Shown one piece after another: positions 24,231 through 34,006 of a stretch of DNA of 64,000 nt; the stretch's first letter is position 1, and each line of letters starts with the position of its first letter. This DNA is from an uncultured Lachnospiraceae bacterium (GTDB lineage Bacteria; Bacillota; Clostridia; Lachnospirales; Lachnospiraceae): NCBI GenBank assembly GCA_910579465.1, contig CAJTUB010000002.1, positions 316,980 to 380,979 on the forward strand. The letters are read 5' to 3'. Below the pieces are notes generated by a model, which saw only the letters and a program-made list of their open reading frames with translations, was not told where the DNA came from and did no database searches. Made by a program: the position numbers and the translations under genes.

Positions 24231-24247
24231 CACAGACCGGGTCTGTG
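24231..24247. promoter_or_regulatory. Inverted repeat just before the nadE ribosome site
   Basis: CACAGACC and GGTCTGTG (24231-24238 and 24240-24247) form an 8-bp inverted repeat around one base, directly before AAAGGGG. It could be an operator or a hairpin limiting translation. Confidence 0.4.
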
Positions 24248-24259
24248 GAAAGGGGTTCT

Positions 24260-26191
24260 ATGAAAGATGGTTTTGTAAAGGTAGCGGCGGCGACGCCTGC
24301 GATTCATGTAGCGGAGCCGCGGTATAATGCGGCGCAGATAGGAAAGCTGATGGAAGAGGCAAAAAAGCAGGAGGTAAGGCTTCTGGTTTTTCCGGAGCTC
24401 TGTCTTACCGGCTATACCTGCGGCGATTTGTTTTTGCAGGATGCCCTGCTTTCAGAGGCGAAAGCGGCTCTTTCGGAGCTCGTGGAACAGAGCCGCGGAA
24501 GCGGGATGGTAACGGCAGTCGGTATGCCGCTTACCGTAAATGCAAAGCTTTATAATACAGCGGTATTTTTCCAGAACGGCGTTGTGCTGGGCGTCGTGCC
24601 GAAGTGTCTGATTCCGGCGTATTCCGAGTTTTATGAGGGAAGGCATTTTGTGACAGGTGCAGAGGTAGATACTGAGATTACACTGTGCGGACAGAGCGTG
24701 CCGTTCGGGATGAAGCTTTTGTTTACCTGCTGGGAGGAGGAGCGCTTCTGCATTGCAGCGGAAATCTGCGAGGATCTCTGGAGCGTGATTCCGCCGAGCT
24801 CCCATCATGCGCTTGCAGGCGCGACGGTAATTGCAAATCTTTCTGCGAGCAATGAAACGACAGGGAAGAGCGCGTACCGCAGGGAGCTGGTGAAAAGCCA
24901 GTCGGCGCGTCTGTTTGCAGCATATGTTTATGCGGATGCGGGAGAGGGTGAGTCTACGACGGATATGGTCTATGCAGGCCATAATATCATAGCGGAGAAC
25001 GGAACCGTGCTGGCGGAGTCGGCACGCTTTTCGACCGGACTCTGCGTGACAGAGGTCGATGTGCAGCGCCTTTGGAACGAGAGGCGGCGTGTGACCTCCT
25101 TTACGGCGGAGCTGCCGCAGGAGTACCGCACGGTATATTTCTCTTTACCGGATGAGGTAACGGAATGCACATTTTCCCGCAGCTTTTCTAAGACGCCGTT
25201 CGTGCCGGAGCAGACCTCCGAGCGGAGGGAGCGCTGTGCCGAGATTACGAGGATGCAGGCAGAGGGCTTGAAAAAGAGACTGCTGCATACCGGGCTGCAG
25301 AGCGCGGTAGTCGGGATATCGGGCGGGCTGGATTCCACGCTTGCCCTTCTTGTAACCTGCCAGACGTTTGAGCTTGCAGGCTTTGATAAAAAGAAGATTT
25401 ATGCGGTTACGATGCCATGCTTCGGGACAACGGACCGGACGTACCGGAATGCGCTTGCGCTTGCAAGGGAGCTTGGGACTACCGTGGCAGAAATACCAAT
25501 CGCGGATTCGGTGCGGAAGCATTTTGCGGATATCGGTCACCCGGAGGAGAAAAAGGACCTGACCTATGAGAATGCGCAGGCAAGGGAGCGTACCCAGGTG
25601 CTGATGGATTATGCCGGAATGGTAGGCGGTCTTGTTGTCGGTACGGGCGATATGTCGGAGCTTGCCCTTGGCTGGGCAACCTATAACGGAGACCATATGT
25701 CAATGTACGGCGTGAATGCGTCGGTGCCGAAGACGCTGGTGCGCTATCTGACCTCTTATTTTGCAGACGAGACGGACAATCAGGCGTTAGCCGCAGTGCT
25801 GCGCGATATTCTGGACACGCCGGTAAGTCCTGAGCTTCTGCCGCCGTCCGGAGACGGTAAAATTGCGCAGAAGACAGAGGACTTGGTCGGTCCGTATGAG
25901 CTGCATGATTTCTTTCTCTACTATGTACTGCGTTTCGGCTTTCTGCCTTCAAAGATTTACCGTCTTGCGGTGTCGGCGTTTGCCGGTGCCTATGAGGAGG
26001 AAACAATTTATCATTGGCTGGAGAGCTTTTATAAACGGTTCTTTTCCCAGCAGTTTAAGCGTTCGTGCCTTCCGGACGGTCCGAAGGTCGGCTCCGTCGG
26101 GGTTTCGCCGCGGGGAGACCTGCGTATGCCAAGCGATGCATCGTTCCATACATGGCTTGCGGATTTAGAACGGATAAGGCCTGCGCGGTAA
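24260..26191 (+). CDS. nadE: Glutamine-dependent NAD+ synthase
   Basis: The ATG at 24260 follows GGAAAGGGG; the ORF extends to 24227 without a ribosome site. The 643-residue enzyme makes NAD+ from deamido-NAD+, ATP and glutamine. The N-terminal nitrilase-type glutaminase has its Glu in LVFPELCLTGYTCGDL, Lys in VVPKCLIPAY and Cys in AAEICEDLW (near residue 176). The C-terminal synthetase has the P-loop VVGISGGLDSTLAL (near residue 350) and GTGDMSELALGW. The length fits the long bacterial form. The gene stands alone before a convergent membrane-protein gene. Confidence 0.93.
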   Translation: MKDGFVKVAAATPAIHVAEPRYNAAQIGKLMEEAKKQEVRLLVFPELCLTGYTCGDLFLQDALLSEAKAALSELVEQSRGSGMVTAVGMPLTVNAKLYNTAVFFQNGVVLGVVPKCLIPAYSEFYEGRHFVTGAEVDTEITLCGQSVPFGMKLLFTCWEEERFCIAAEICEDLWSVIPPSSHHALAGATVIANLSASNETTGKSAYRRELVKSQSARLFAAYVYADAGEGESTTDMVYAGHNIIAENGTVLAESARFSTGLCVTEVDVQRLWNERRRVTSFTAELPQEYRTVYFSLPDEVTECTFSRSFSKTPFVPEQTSERRERCAEITRMQAEGLKKRLLHTGLQSAVVGISGGLDSTLALLVTCQTFELAGFDKKKIYAVTMPCFGTTDRTYRNALALARELGTTVAEIPIADSVRKHFADIGHPEEKKDLTYENAQARERTQVLMDYAGMVGGLVVGTGDMSELALGWATYNGDHMSMYGVNASVPKTLVRYLTSYFADETDNQALAAVLRDILDTPVSPELLPPSGDGKIAQKTEDLVGPYELHDFFLYYVLRFGFLPSKIYRLAVSAFAGAYEEETIYHWLESFYKRFFSQQFKRSCLPDGPKVGSVGVSPRGDLRMPSDASFHTWLADLERIRPAR

Positions 26192-26192
26192 G

Positions 26193-26226
26193 CGCTGTCT
26201 TTTAAGAGAGGAGACAGCTTTATTTC
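26193..26226. terminator. Terminator between nadE and the convergent gene
   Basis: GCTGTCT pairs with AGACAGC across an 11-nt loop, followed by TTTATTT on the plus strand. It lies between two convergent genes. Confidence 0.65.
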
Positions 26227-26675
26227 GATTCCTTAAGCTCAGCCTTTTCAATGGTTGCCCGGATACCGTCGAGCAGAAGCATCTGTGTGTATTTACTGCT
26301 TTCGGAGAGGGTGATGTCGTCAAGCGAGGTACCGGCGGCAAGCTGCGCGCTGATGTCAGCGGCTGCCGGAGTCATTAACGGGTACATGGCAGCGGTTGCC
26401 ACATCAAGGTTGACCAGACGGACGGACTTGATATGGTCGGTGTCCAACACCACCTCCAGATTTAGCAGGGAGTCGTTCAGTTCGATGACGGAGGTGTAAA
26501 CACCGGCGCGGTAGGTCGCGGCACTTGGCGTAACGGGTTCGCCGTTTCCCTCTTCCTTTTTGCCTGAGGAGAAAAGAAAGAACAGAACAAGAAAAAGGAC
26601 AAGGACAATCGCAGCCGGAATCACGATGCGAAGGAGTTTTTTTAATTTTAAAACAATGATTCGTGTTTTTGCCAT
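26220..26675 (-). CDS. Membrane-anchored protein with FMN-bind-like domain
   Basis: The 151-residue protein has one N-terminal membrane helix (about residues 15-36, IVIPAAIVLVLFLVLFFLF), a short linker and an extracellular domain. This opens YRAGVYTSVIELNDSLLNLE and ends with LLLDGIRATIEKAEL. The layout resembles small FMN-binding-like domain proteins found in Clostridia, but no flavin attachment motif (S/T-G-A-T/S) is seen, so cofactor binding is doubtful. It is divergent from addB; the two starts are 69 bp apart. Confidence 0.5.
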   Translation of the reverse strand: MAKTRIIVLKLKKLLRIVIPAAIVLVLFLVLFFLFSSGKKEEGNGEPVTPSAATYRAGVYTSVIELNDSLLNLEVVLDTDHIKSVRLVNLDVATAAMYPLMTPAAADISAQLAAGTSLDDITLSESSKYTQMLLLDGIRATIEKAELKESK

Positions 26676-26744
26676 AACAGCCTCCAGAGTTTGCGCGTAT
26701 GCGTTATTGTTACAAGGTATTCAGGAAAGGGGTGGTTTATTCGT

Positions 26745-29700
26745 ATGGCGCTTACATTTATTTTAGGCGCGTCCGGCGCGGGAAAGACGGAATGGATGTA
26801 CCGGAGCATCCTGCGGACGGCAAAGGAGCATCCGGAGCGGACCGTGCTGGTGATTGTGCCGGAGCAGTTCTCCCTGCAGACGATGCAGGATCTGATTACC
26901 CGGAGTGAGACGAAGAGTATGTCGAATATCGAGGTACTGAGCTTTCTGCGCCTTTCCTACCGGGTCTTTGAGGAGCTCGGGATTGTGCCGGGGGAGCTTT
27001 TGACCGATATCGGAAAGAGCCTTCTGGTAAAGCGTGTGGTAAACCGCTTTGCAGGGGAGCTCAGGATGTTTGCCGCCAATGTGAAAAAGGCGGGCTTTAT
27101 TGACGAGATGAAGTCTTTGATTTCCGAGTTTTACCAGTACGGGATTACGCCGGAGCGCCTGTGGGAGATAGCGGAGGCGGCAAAGGAGGAGCCGGTACTG
27201 TATAAAAAGCTTACGGATGCCGCAGTGCTGTACCAGGGCTTTGCACAGGCAATCGACGGGAGGTATCTGGCGGCGGAAACCGTGTCGGATGTGCTTGCCG
27301 GTGTGATAGAGGGCTCTGCGCTGCTTTCGGACTGCGACGTTTTTTTTGACGGCTTTACAGGCTTTACGCCGTCGCAGTACGGACTGCTGACAAAGCTTTT
27401 GCAAAAGGCAGGGCACTGCTATATGTCGCTTACAGTGGATGGTGCGGCGTTAGCTGCCCCGGTTCCGGAGCACGGGCTTTTTTATTTGACGTTACATACA
27501 AGGGATGTGGTATCCAGGCTTGCAAAAAAGGCGGACTGTCCGGTAGACGCGATTGTCCTGCCACAGACAGGGGAGCTGCCGCGCTTTCAGGAAAAGGAAG
27601 CGCTGCTTTTTTTGGAGCGGGGACTGTTCCGGTATCCGCTTCCGGCAAAGAAAGCATGTGGGGACGCCATCCGGATTTATGTGAGGCAGAACCGGGCTGC
27701 CGAGGCGGCGTTTGTTGCCGCGGACATTGCGCGCAGCATACGCTGTGAGGGGCTCCGTTACGGAAGGATTGCCGTGGTAACGGGCGATATGGAGGGGTAC
27801 GGCCCCCTGCTGCTTGCGGAGTGCACGCGCGCCGGGGTACCGGCGTTTTTGGACAGCAAGCGGAAGATTTATCATAACCCGTGTATCACGCTGGTGCGCG
27901 CGCTGCTGCAGAATGCGCTGCAGGGCTTTTCCTATGATTCGGTATTCCGGTATTTAAAGAGCGGTCTGACAAGGTTTTCACAGGATGAGGTTTCCGTGCT
28001 TGAAAATTATTGTCTTGCCTGCGGCATCCGCGGGGAGCGTATGTGGAAAACGGAATGGAAATACCGCTACCGCACCAGACAGGAGGTGGACCCGGACTAT
28101 TTGAACAGCCTGCGGGAACGGGTCTGGCAGGAGCTTGGCGGTATCTGCAAAGGTCTTACGCAGGCGAAAACCGCAGGGGAGCGCACAAGGGCGCTGTACG
28201 GGTTTATCGAGCAGCTTGGCATCGAGGAGCAGCTGCGTGATATGGAGCTTCGGTTTGAGGAAAAGGGGGATATGGCGCGTGCGGGAGAATACCGTCAGGT
28301 ATACCGCAGCGTCATCGACTTATTTGACCGTTTTATCGAGCTTCTTGACACGGAGGAGCTTTCCCTGCGGGAATATGTCGAGCTTATGGAAACGGGCTTT
28401 CGGGAGTGCAAGGTAGGGCTTGTCCCGCCGGGGACGGATTGCGTCGTCATCGGCGATATCACGCGTACAAGGCTTTCTGACATCGATGTGCTTTATCTTG
28501 CCGGAGTAAACGAGGGAGTGACGCCGACGTCCGGAGGAGACGGCGGTCTGATATCCGAGGCAGAGCGGGAGCTGTTAAAGGAGCAGCGGATTGAACTGGC
28601 GCCGACGAAAAAGGAAGCTGCCTATACAGAGCAGTTTTATTTGTATGCGATGCTGACAAAGCCGAAGAAGCGTCTGGTACTGACCTACAGCCGTCTTTCG
28701 GCGGAGGGGCAGCAGCTCCAGCCGTCTTATTTTATCCGGAGGATTACGGACCTTTTTTCGGATATTACGGTACGGGAGGGAGAAGAGGAGGCGTACCTTT
28801 CCCTGCTGCAGAACGATACGGGGCGCTCGTATCTGCTGGATGGAATCCGCCGCTTTGCGGAGCAGGGGGATGCAGGGGAGCCTGCGTTCTGGGAGCTGTA
28901 CCGGCAGGCAGTGTTAAAGGATGCACCGGAGACAGGGCGTCTGCTCCGGACGGCGTTTTTCGGGAACGGCGTAAAGGGAATCGGCGGGGATGCGGCGAAG
29001 CGCCTGTATGGCGCGGTGCTGTACGGAAGCGTGACGCGGTTAGAAAGGTATGCGGCATGTGCGTTTGCCCATTTTCTGCAATACGGGCTTTCCCTTGAGG
29101 AGCGCGCAAGCTATAAGGTGGCGGCGCCGGAAATCGGCAATCTGTACCATACGGCGTTGGAGCTGTTTACACGGAAGGTACGGGAAAGGGAGCTCTCCTG
29201 GCATACCATCCCGGAGGATACGCGGGAGGAGCTTTGCACGGAAAGCCTTGCGGAAGCGGCGGAGACCTTTGAAAACGGGGTGTTTGCCGGAACGAAGCGG
29301 AATGAATATCTTTTGACAAAGGCGAAGCGGATTCTGCTGAAAACGGTAGTAATGCTGCAGGAGCAGATACGGGGCAGCCTGTTTGAGCCGGAGCACTGCG
29401 AGGCGGTGTTTGAGCATACGGCAAAATATCTTTCCCTGCACGGTAAAATTGACCGGTACGATTTGTGCCGGAATGAAGAGAAATGGTATCTGCGGGTCGT
29501 GGACTATAAGTCCGGGACAAAGAGGTTTGACCTTGCGGAGCTGTATTACGGCCTGCAGGTGCAGCTGGAGGTCTATCTGGCGGCAGCCCTGCGGCAGACG
29601 GAGCAGGAGCACGGGGAACGGCCGCGCCCTGCGGGAATGTTTTACTTTCATATTGAGGACCCGTTCCTGCCGCGGGAGAAGTATTCCGAGGATGCCGTGC

Positions 29701-30155
29701 GGGAGGCGTTCCGGCCGGACGGGCTGTTTAACGGGACGCCGTCCGCCGTGACGGCGTTGGACGTCTCCCTCCGGACGGAGGACGGCAGGTTGAAGCCTTC
29801 GGAGGTCTCGAAGCTGATTTATGCGGAAACGGATAAGGAGGGGCAGCTAAAGGCAGCCTCTAAGGGAATCAGCGAGCAGGGCTTCTCCGTGCTGACGGAG
29901 TATGTCTACCGGAAGTTAGAGCAGGAGGCAGAGCAGATTCTTGCAGGAGATACGGCGGCAAAGCCGTACCGCTATAAAAAGGAAACCCCGTGCGGGTACT
30001 GTGCGTATCGTGCAGTCTGCGGCTTTGACAGCCGCCTGCCGGAGTTTTCTTACCGGAACCTGCCGGAGCTTGGGAAAGAAGAGCTTTGGGAAAGGTTCGG
30101 AAAGGAGTGTCATGGGGAAGATTCAGTTCACACCGGAACAAAGACAGGTAATTGA
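26745..30155 (+). CDS. addB: ATP-dependent helicase-nuclease subunit B
   Basis: The ATG at 26745 follows AGGAAAGGGGTGG; the frame is open to 26691. The 1136-residue protein has an N-terminal Walker A (LGASGAGKT, residues 7-15) and a C-terminal RecB-family nuclease motif (VVDYKSGTKRFDL). The four Fe-S cysteines of AddB are visible: one in YAACAFAHFLQYG and three in CGYCAYRAVC near the end. AddAB resects double-strand breaks up to Chi for RecA loading. The 3' end overlaps addA by 44 bp, so the pair is coupled. Confidence 0.93.
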   Translation: MALTFILGASGAGKTEWMYRSILRTAKEHPERTVLVIVPEQFSLQTMQDLITRSETKSMSNIEVLSFLRLSYRVFEELGIVPGELLTDIGKSLLVKRVVNRFAGELRMFAANVKKAGFIDEMKSLISEFYQYGITPERLWEIAEAAKEEPVLYKKLTDAAVLYQGFAQAIDGRYLAAETVSDVLAGVIEGSALLSDCDVFFDGFTGFTPSQYGLLTKLLQKAGHCYMSLTVDGAALAAPVPEHGLFYLTLHTRDVVSRLAKKADCPVDAIVLPQTGELPRFQEKEALLFLERGLFRYPLPAKKACGDAIRIYVRQNRAAEAAFVAADIARSIRCEGLRYGRIAVVTGDMEGYGPLLLAECTRAGVPAFLDSKRKIYHNPCITLVRALLQNALQGFSYDSVFRYLKSGLTRFSQDEVSVLENYCLACGIRGERMWKTEWKYRYRTRQEVDPDYLNSLRERVWQELGGICKGLTQAKTAGERTRALYGFIEQLGIEEQLRDMELRFEEKGDMARAGEYRQVYRSVIDLFDRFIELLDTEELSLREYVELMETGFRECKVGLVPPGTDCVVIGDITRTRLSDIDVLYLAGVNEGVTPTSGGDGGLISEAERELLKEQRIELAPTKKEAAYTEQFYLYAMLTKPKKRLVLTYSRLSAEGQQLQPSYFIRRITDLFSDITVREGEEEAYLSLLQNDTGRSYLLDGIRRFAEQGDAGEPAFWELYRQAVLKDAPETGRLLRTAFFGNGVKGIGGDAAKRLYGAVLYGSVTRLERYAACAFAHFLQYGLSLEERASYKVAAPEIGNLYHTALELFTRKVRERELSWHTIPEDTREELCTESLAEAAETFENGVFAGTKRNEYLLTKAKRILLKTVVMLQEQIRGSLFEPEHCEAVFEHTAKYLSLHGKIDRYDLCRNEEKWYLRVVDYKSGTKRFDLAELYYGLQVQLEVYLAAALRQTEQEHGERPRPAGMFYFHIEDPFLPREKYSEDAVREAFRPDGLFNGTPSAVTALDVSLRTEDGRLKPSEVSKLIYAETDKEGQLKAASKGISEQGFSVLTEYVYRKLEQEAEQILAGDTAAKPYRYKKETPCGYCAYRAVCGFDSRLPEFSYRNLPELGKEELWERFGKECHGEDSVHTGTKTGN

Positions 30156-33100
30156 GGCAGGGGACTGCAGCCTGTTGGTATCAGCGGCGGCAGGCTCCGG
30201 TAAAACGGCGGTGTTAGTACAGCGGATTATCGAGAAGCTGACGTCGGCGGAGAAGCCGCAGGACATCAGCCGTCTTTTGATTGTGACCTATACGAATGCG
30301 GCAGCGGCAGAAATGCGGGAGCGTATCGGAAAGCGGCTGACCGAGTGCCTTGCCGACGAGGAGTATGCACAGAGCGCCCATCTGCAGAGACAGGTACTGC
30401 TTTTACGGAACGCGCCGATTATGACGATTCACGGCTTCTGCCTGAGTCTTTTGCGGGAGTTCTTTTATGAACTGGAGCTGGACCCGGCGTTCCGTATTGC
30501 CGAGGAGGCGGAGCTGACCCTTTTGCGTGCCGATGTGATGGAGGAGATGCTGGAGGCGCGCTACGAAGCAGGAGAGGAGCTGTTTCTGCGTCTGACCGAA
30601 TGCATCGGGAGCGGGAAAACGGACGAAATGCTGACCAGGCAGATTGAGAGCCTTTATAACTTCTCGCAGAGCGCGCCATTTCCGGAGCAGTGGCTTGGGA
30701 AAATAACAGAGGACTTGGAAAAGCTGAAAAGTGCCTCCGGCATGACAGAGGAGGGGGAACCCATGCGCTTTCTGCTGCGGCATATCCATGCGGTCCTGGC
30801 GGACGGGGAAGCTCTCTGCGAAAAGGCACTGGCGGTCTGTACCGGGGCAGAGGGCCCTTATACTTATGCGGAGGCAGTCGAAGCGGACAGGGAGCTGTTC
30901 CGGGTGCTTTGCGCAAAGAAAACCTACGCGGAGTTTTCCGAAGCCTTTGAAGCCTTGGAGTTTAAGGCGCTCTCAAGAAAAAAGTGCGAGGTGCCGGAGG
31001 AGAAGAAGGAGCAGGTGAAGCGGCTCCGCGCGGCGTATAAGGAAATGCTGTTAAAGCTGAAAAAGGATTACTTTTTTGAAGATGCCGCGCGGATGGCGGA
31101 GGATATGGCGGCAATGGCGCCCCTGATGCAGACATTAGCAGGGCTTTGTAAGGAGTACGGGGAGCGTTACGCGAAGGCAAAGGAGGAGCGGGGGTTGCTC
31201 GACTTTAATGATTTGGAGCATCTGGCGGTGCGCCTGTTACTCCGGGAGACAGAGGACGGGACGCCGGAGGCGACGGAGACGGCAAGGCTTCTCCGCGCAC
31301 GGTTTGATGAGATTATGGTAGACGAATGCCAGGACAGTAACCAGATTCAGGAGCTGCTGCTCTGGAGCATTTCCGGCGAGGAGGACGGGAGACCGAACCG
31401 TTTTATGGTCGGGGATGTCAAGCAGAGTATTTATAAGTTCCGTATGGCAAAGCCGGAGCTGTTTATGGAGAAATATGAGAAGTATAAGGAGGAGGGGGCG
31501 TACCGCAAGATAGTGCTCGGAAGGAACTTCCGGAGCCGGACGGCGGTAGTGGATACGGTAAACGACGTATTTTCCTGTCTGATGCAAAAGGAGTTCGGCA
31601 GGATTGCCTATGACGATGCGGCGAGGCTGAATCCCGGCGCGGCGTACCCGTGGCAGGGGGAGGAGGATAATCCGGAGCAGAGTGAACGCTATACGACGGA
31701 GCTTCTGCTGACGGAGCTTGCCGGGGAAGAGGAGGAAGCGGGGAGCGACCGCATTATGCAGGAGGCAATGACGGCAGGGGCAAGAATCAAGCGCCTGCTG
31801 GCGGAGCAGCTTCCGATCTATGACGGGGAGGAGACCGGGGAGGACGGCGAAAAAAGGAAGAAGTTTCATCCGGTATCCTACGGGGATATCGTGATTTTGT
31901 TCCGTGCCATGAGCGGGTATGCTGAGCCCTTTTTAGAGGTATTTACGGAGCTTGGGATTCCCGCCGTGGCAGAAACCCGGAGCGGCTATTTCACGGCACA
32001 GGAGGTAGCGGTTGTCCTGAATGCGCTGCGGGTAATTGACAACCCGCGGCAGGATATCCCGCTTGTCTCGGTGCTCCGTTCGGAAATGGCAGGGCTGACC
32101 GAGGAGGAGTTGGCGCTTGTGCGGATTGCGGCAAAGGAAAGGGAAGAAACGTACCGCCTTTCGTTTTATGATGCCGTGCGCCTTTTTCTGGAGAAGACGG
32201 CGCCGGAGGACGGGAAGGAGAGGAATACCGGCACGAAGGAGCAGTCCGGGGACGGGATACAGAGCGCACGGGAAAAGCTTCTGCTGTTTGAGGAGCGGTT
32301 CGAAAGTCTCCGGGAGCTGGCGCTCTATGCGGGGGTTCCGGAGGTGCTTTCGGAGCTCTACCGCCTGACGTCCTATCCGGACTTTGTCAGGGTAAAGCCC
32401 GGCGGAGAGCGGAGCGCGGAGAATCTTGCGATGCTTGCAGTTAAGGCAAAGGCATTTGAGGAAAGCAGCTATTCCGGCATTTTTGACTTTGTCCGCTACA
32501 TCGACCGGCTGATAAAATACGATACCGACACCGGGGAAGCCCAGACTGCGGCAGGCGGGGACGCCGTCCGGCTGATGAGCATCCATAAAAGTAAGGGCTT
32601 GGAGGCGCCGGTAGTCTTTGTCGCGGGGCTTTCCAAGCAGTTTAACCGGATGGATGCCCGGGCAGGCGTAGTGCTGCACCCGGAGCTTGGAATCGGGATG
32701 GATTTCTGCGATGAGGTGCTGCGCGTTAAGGCGCCGACGCTGCAAAAGAGGATAATCGCAGGGCAGCTGAATTATGAGATGCTTTCCGAGGAGCTGCGTA
32801 TTCTCTATGTAGCGCTGACGCGGGCAAAGGAAAAGCTGATTTTGTCAGCGGCAGTTCCGTCGGAGGAGAAGTTTTTCAAGGATGCGGCACAGGAGGCTTG
32901 TGAGGGACAGGCAGGGTATCTCGCGTTGTTTTCGGCAAATTCCTATCTCGACTTTTTAAAGCTTCCGTTAAACGCTTGTATAGAGCGGGGAAGCCTCCGG
33001 CTTTCGGAGGCGGAAAGCTCCGTAAGACAGGCAGAGGAGGCAGTCGCAGAGACAGAGCGCGAGGCGCTTTTAAGGCAGGAACGTTTTCTGAAAATTTCGG

Positions 33101-33876
33101 CGGCAGACACGGAAACCGTCTATGACGAGGGACTTGCAGAGGAGCTTGCGGCGCGTGCCGGCTATGCCTACCCTTATCCGCCGGGACGCGGAAAGAGAAA
33201 GCTTTCGGTGTCGGAGCTGAAAAGGGCGGCATATCAGGAGGAGGACGGACAGGAGGAGCTGTTTCCGGAGCCGGAGCCGGAAAAAACGGTTCCGCGCTTT
33301 TTGCAGGAGAAGCCGGAGGAAATGGTTTCCGGCAGCGAACGCGGAACGCTGTATCACCGTGTGATGCAGTGTATGGATTTTTGCCGGGACTATAAGGACG
33401 AGGCTGCGGTTTCAGAGGAATTGCAGCGTCTGGTGCAGGCAGGTCTGCTCCGGCAGGATGCCGGGAGGATTGTTTCCGCAAGGAAGCTTCTGCAGTTCTT
33501 TGCAGGCAGTCTCGGAGTGCGGATGCAGAAGGCGGCGCGGGAACGGACCTTAAAAAAGGAACAGCCCTTTGTCATCGGTATCCCGTACAGGGAGGTGTAC
33601 CGGGAGGAAGGGGCAGAAGAAAACACGGACTATGTCATGGTACAGGGAATGATTGACGCCTGCTTTGAGGAAAACGGGGCGTTGGTATTGGTGGATTATA
33701 AAACCGATTCCGTGAGGGAAAATGTGCAGGAGGTGCTGACAAAGCGTTACCGTACGCAGATCGACTACTATGAGCGGGCGCTGCGCCAGATAACCGGAAA
33801 GCCGGTGGCAGAGCGTATTATCTATGCGTTTGCCAACGGGGAAGCGTTTCCGGTAGAGCGGGAGGAAGCGCTTTAA
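30112..33876 (+). CDS. addA: ATP-dependent helicase-nuclease subunit A
   Basis: I chose the ATG at 30112, preceded by GGAAAGGAG inside the end of addB; the longer frame from 29941 is antisense-free overlap without a ribosome site. The 1254-residue protein is a UvrD-like helicase: Walker A AAAGSGKTA with Lys31, VDECQDSNQIQ (motif II), GDVKQSIYKFR (motif III), and VRLMSIHKSKGLEAPVVF (motif V). A C-terminal nuclease domain has LVDYKTDSV. It translocates 3'-5' and carries one of the two nuclease sites of AddAB. Confidence 0.94.
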   Translation: MGKIQFTPEQRQVIEAGDCSLLVSAAAGSGKTAVLVQRIIEKLTSAEKPQDISRLLIVTYTNAAAAEMRERIGKRLTECLADEEYAQSAHLQRQVLLLRNAPIMTIHGFCLSLLREFFYELELDPAFRIAEEAELTLLRADVMEEMLEARYEAGEELFLRLTECIGSGKTDEMLTRQIESLYNFSQSAPFPEQWLGKITEDLEKLKSASGMTEEGEPMRFLLRHIHAVLADGEALCEKALAVCTGAEGPYTYAEAVEADRELFRVLCAKKTYAEFSEAFEALEFKALSRKKCEVPEEKKEQVKRLRAAYKEMLLKLKKDYFFEDAARMAEDMAAMAPLMQTLAGLCKEYGERYAKAKEERGLLDFNDLEHLAVRLLLRETEDGTPEATETARLLRARFDEIMVDECQDSNQIQELLLWSISGEEDGRPNRFMVGDVKQSIYKFRMAKPELFMEKYEKYKEEGAYRKIVLGRNFRSRTAVVDTVNDVFSCLMQKEFGRIAYDDAARLNPGAAYPWQGEEDNPEQSERYTTELLLTELAGEEEEAGSDRIMQEAMTAGARIKRLLAEQLPIYDGEETGEDGEKRKKFHPVSYGDIVILFRAMSGYAEPFLEVFTELGIPAVAETRSGYFTAQEVAVVLNALRVIDNPRQDIPLVSVLRSEMAGLTEEELALVRIAAKEREETYRLSFYDAVRLFLEKTAPEDGKERNTGTKEQSGDGIQSAREKLLLFEERFESLRELALYAGVPEVLSELYRLTSYPDFVRVKPGGERSAENLAMLAVKAKAFEESSYSGIFDFVRYIDRLIKYDTDTGEAQTAAGGDAVRLMSIHKSKGLEAPVVFVAGLSKQFNRMDARAGVVLHPELGIGMDFCDEVLRVKAPTLQKRIIAGQLNYEMLSEELRILYVALTRAKEKLILSAAVPSEEKFFKDAAQEACEGQAGYLALFSANSYLDFLKLPLNACIERGSLRLSEAESSVRQAEEAVAETEREALLRQERFLKISAADTETVYDEGLAEELAARAGYAYPYPPGRGKRKLSVSELKRAAYQEEDGQEELFPEPEPEKTVPRFLQEKPEEMVSGSERGTLYHRVMQCMDFCRDYKDEAAVSEELQRLVQAGLLRQDAGRIVSARKLLQFFAGSLGVRMQKAARERTLKKEQPFVIGIPYREVYREEGAEENTDYVMVQGMIDACFEENGALVLVDYKTDSVRENVQEVLTKRYRTQIDYYERALRQITGKPVAERIIYAFANGEAFPVEREEAL

Positions 33877-33889
33877 TCAGCGTTTCCTT
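33864..33889 (+). terminator. Terminator after addA
   Basis: GGAAGCGCT (33864-33872) pairs with AGCGTTTCC (33879-33887) with one wobble. It overlaps the addA stop and shares its sequence with hairpins at 20948 and 60821. Confidence 0.6.
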
Positions 33890-33925
33890 AAGAACAAAGT
33901 TTTTACGGAATTTCAGAAAAAAGTA

Positions 33926-33954
33926 TTGAATATTCATTTGTTTTTGGATATACT
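33926..33954 (+). promoter_or_regulatory. Sigma-A promoter before the DUF4143 ATPase gene
   Basis: TTGAAT (33926-33931) and TATACT (33949-33954) are 17 bp apart, in an AT-rich stretch. The ATPase gene starts 53 bp downstream of the -10 box. Confidence 0.65.
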
Positions 33955-34006
33955 AATAAAAGATGAGAGAAATATACAGATTATGCTGGCGTAAAGGAGG
34001 CATATT

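Noticed and set aside
29941..30111. Extended start of addA inside addB
   Set aside because: There is no ribosome site near 29941, while GGAAAGGAG precedes the ATG at 30112 and the protein then begins with the usual AddA N-terminus.
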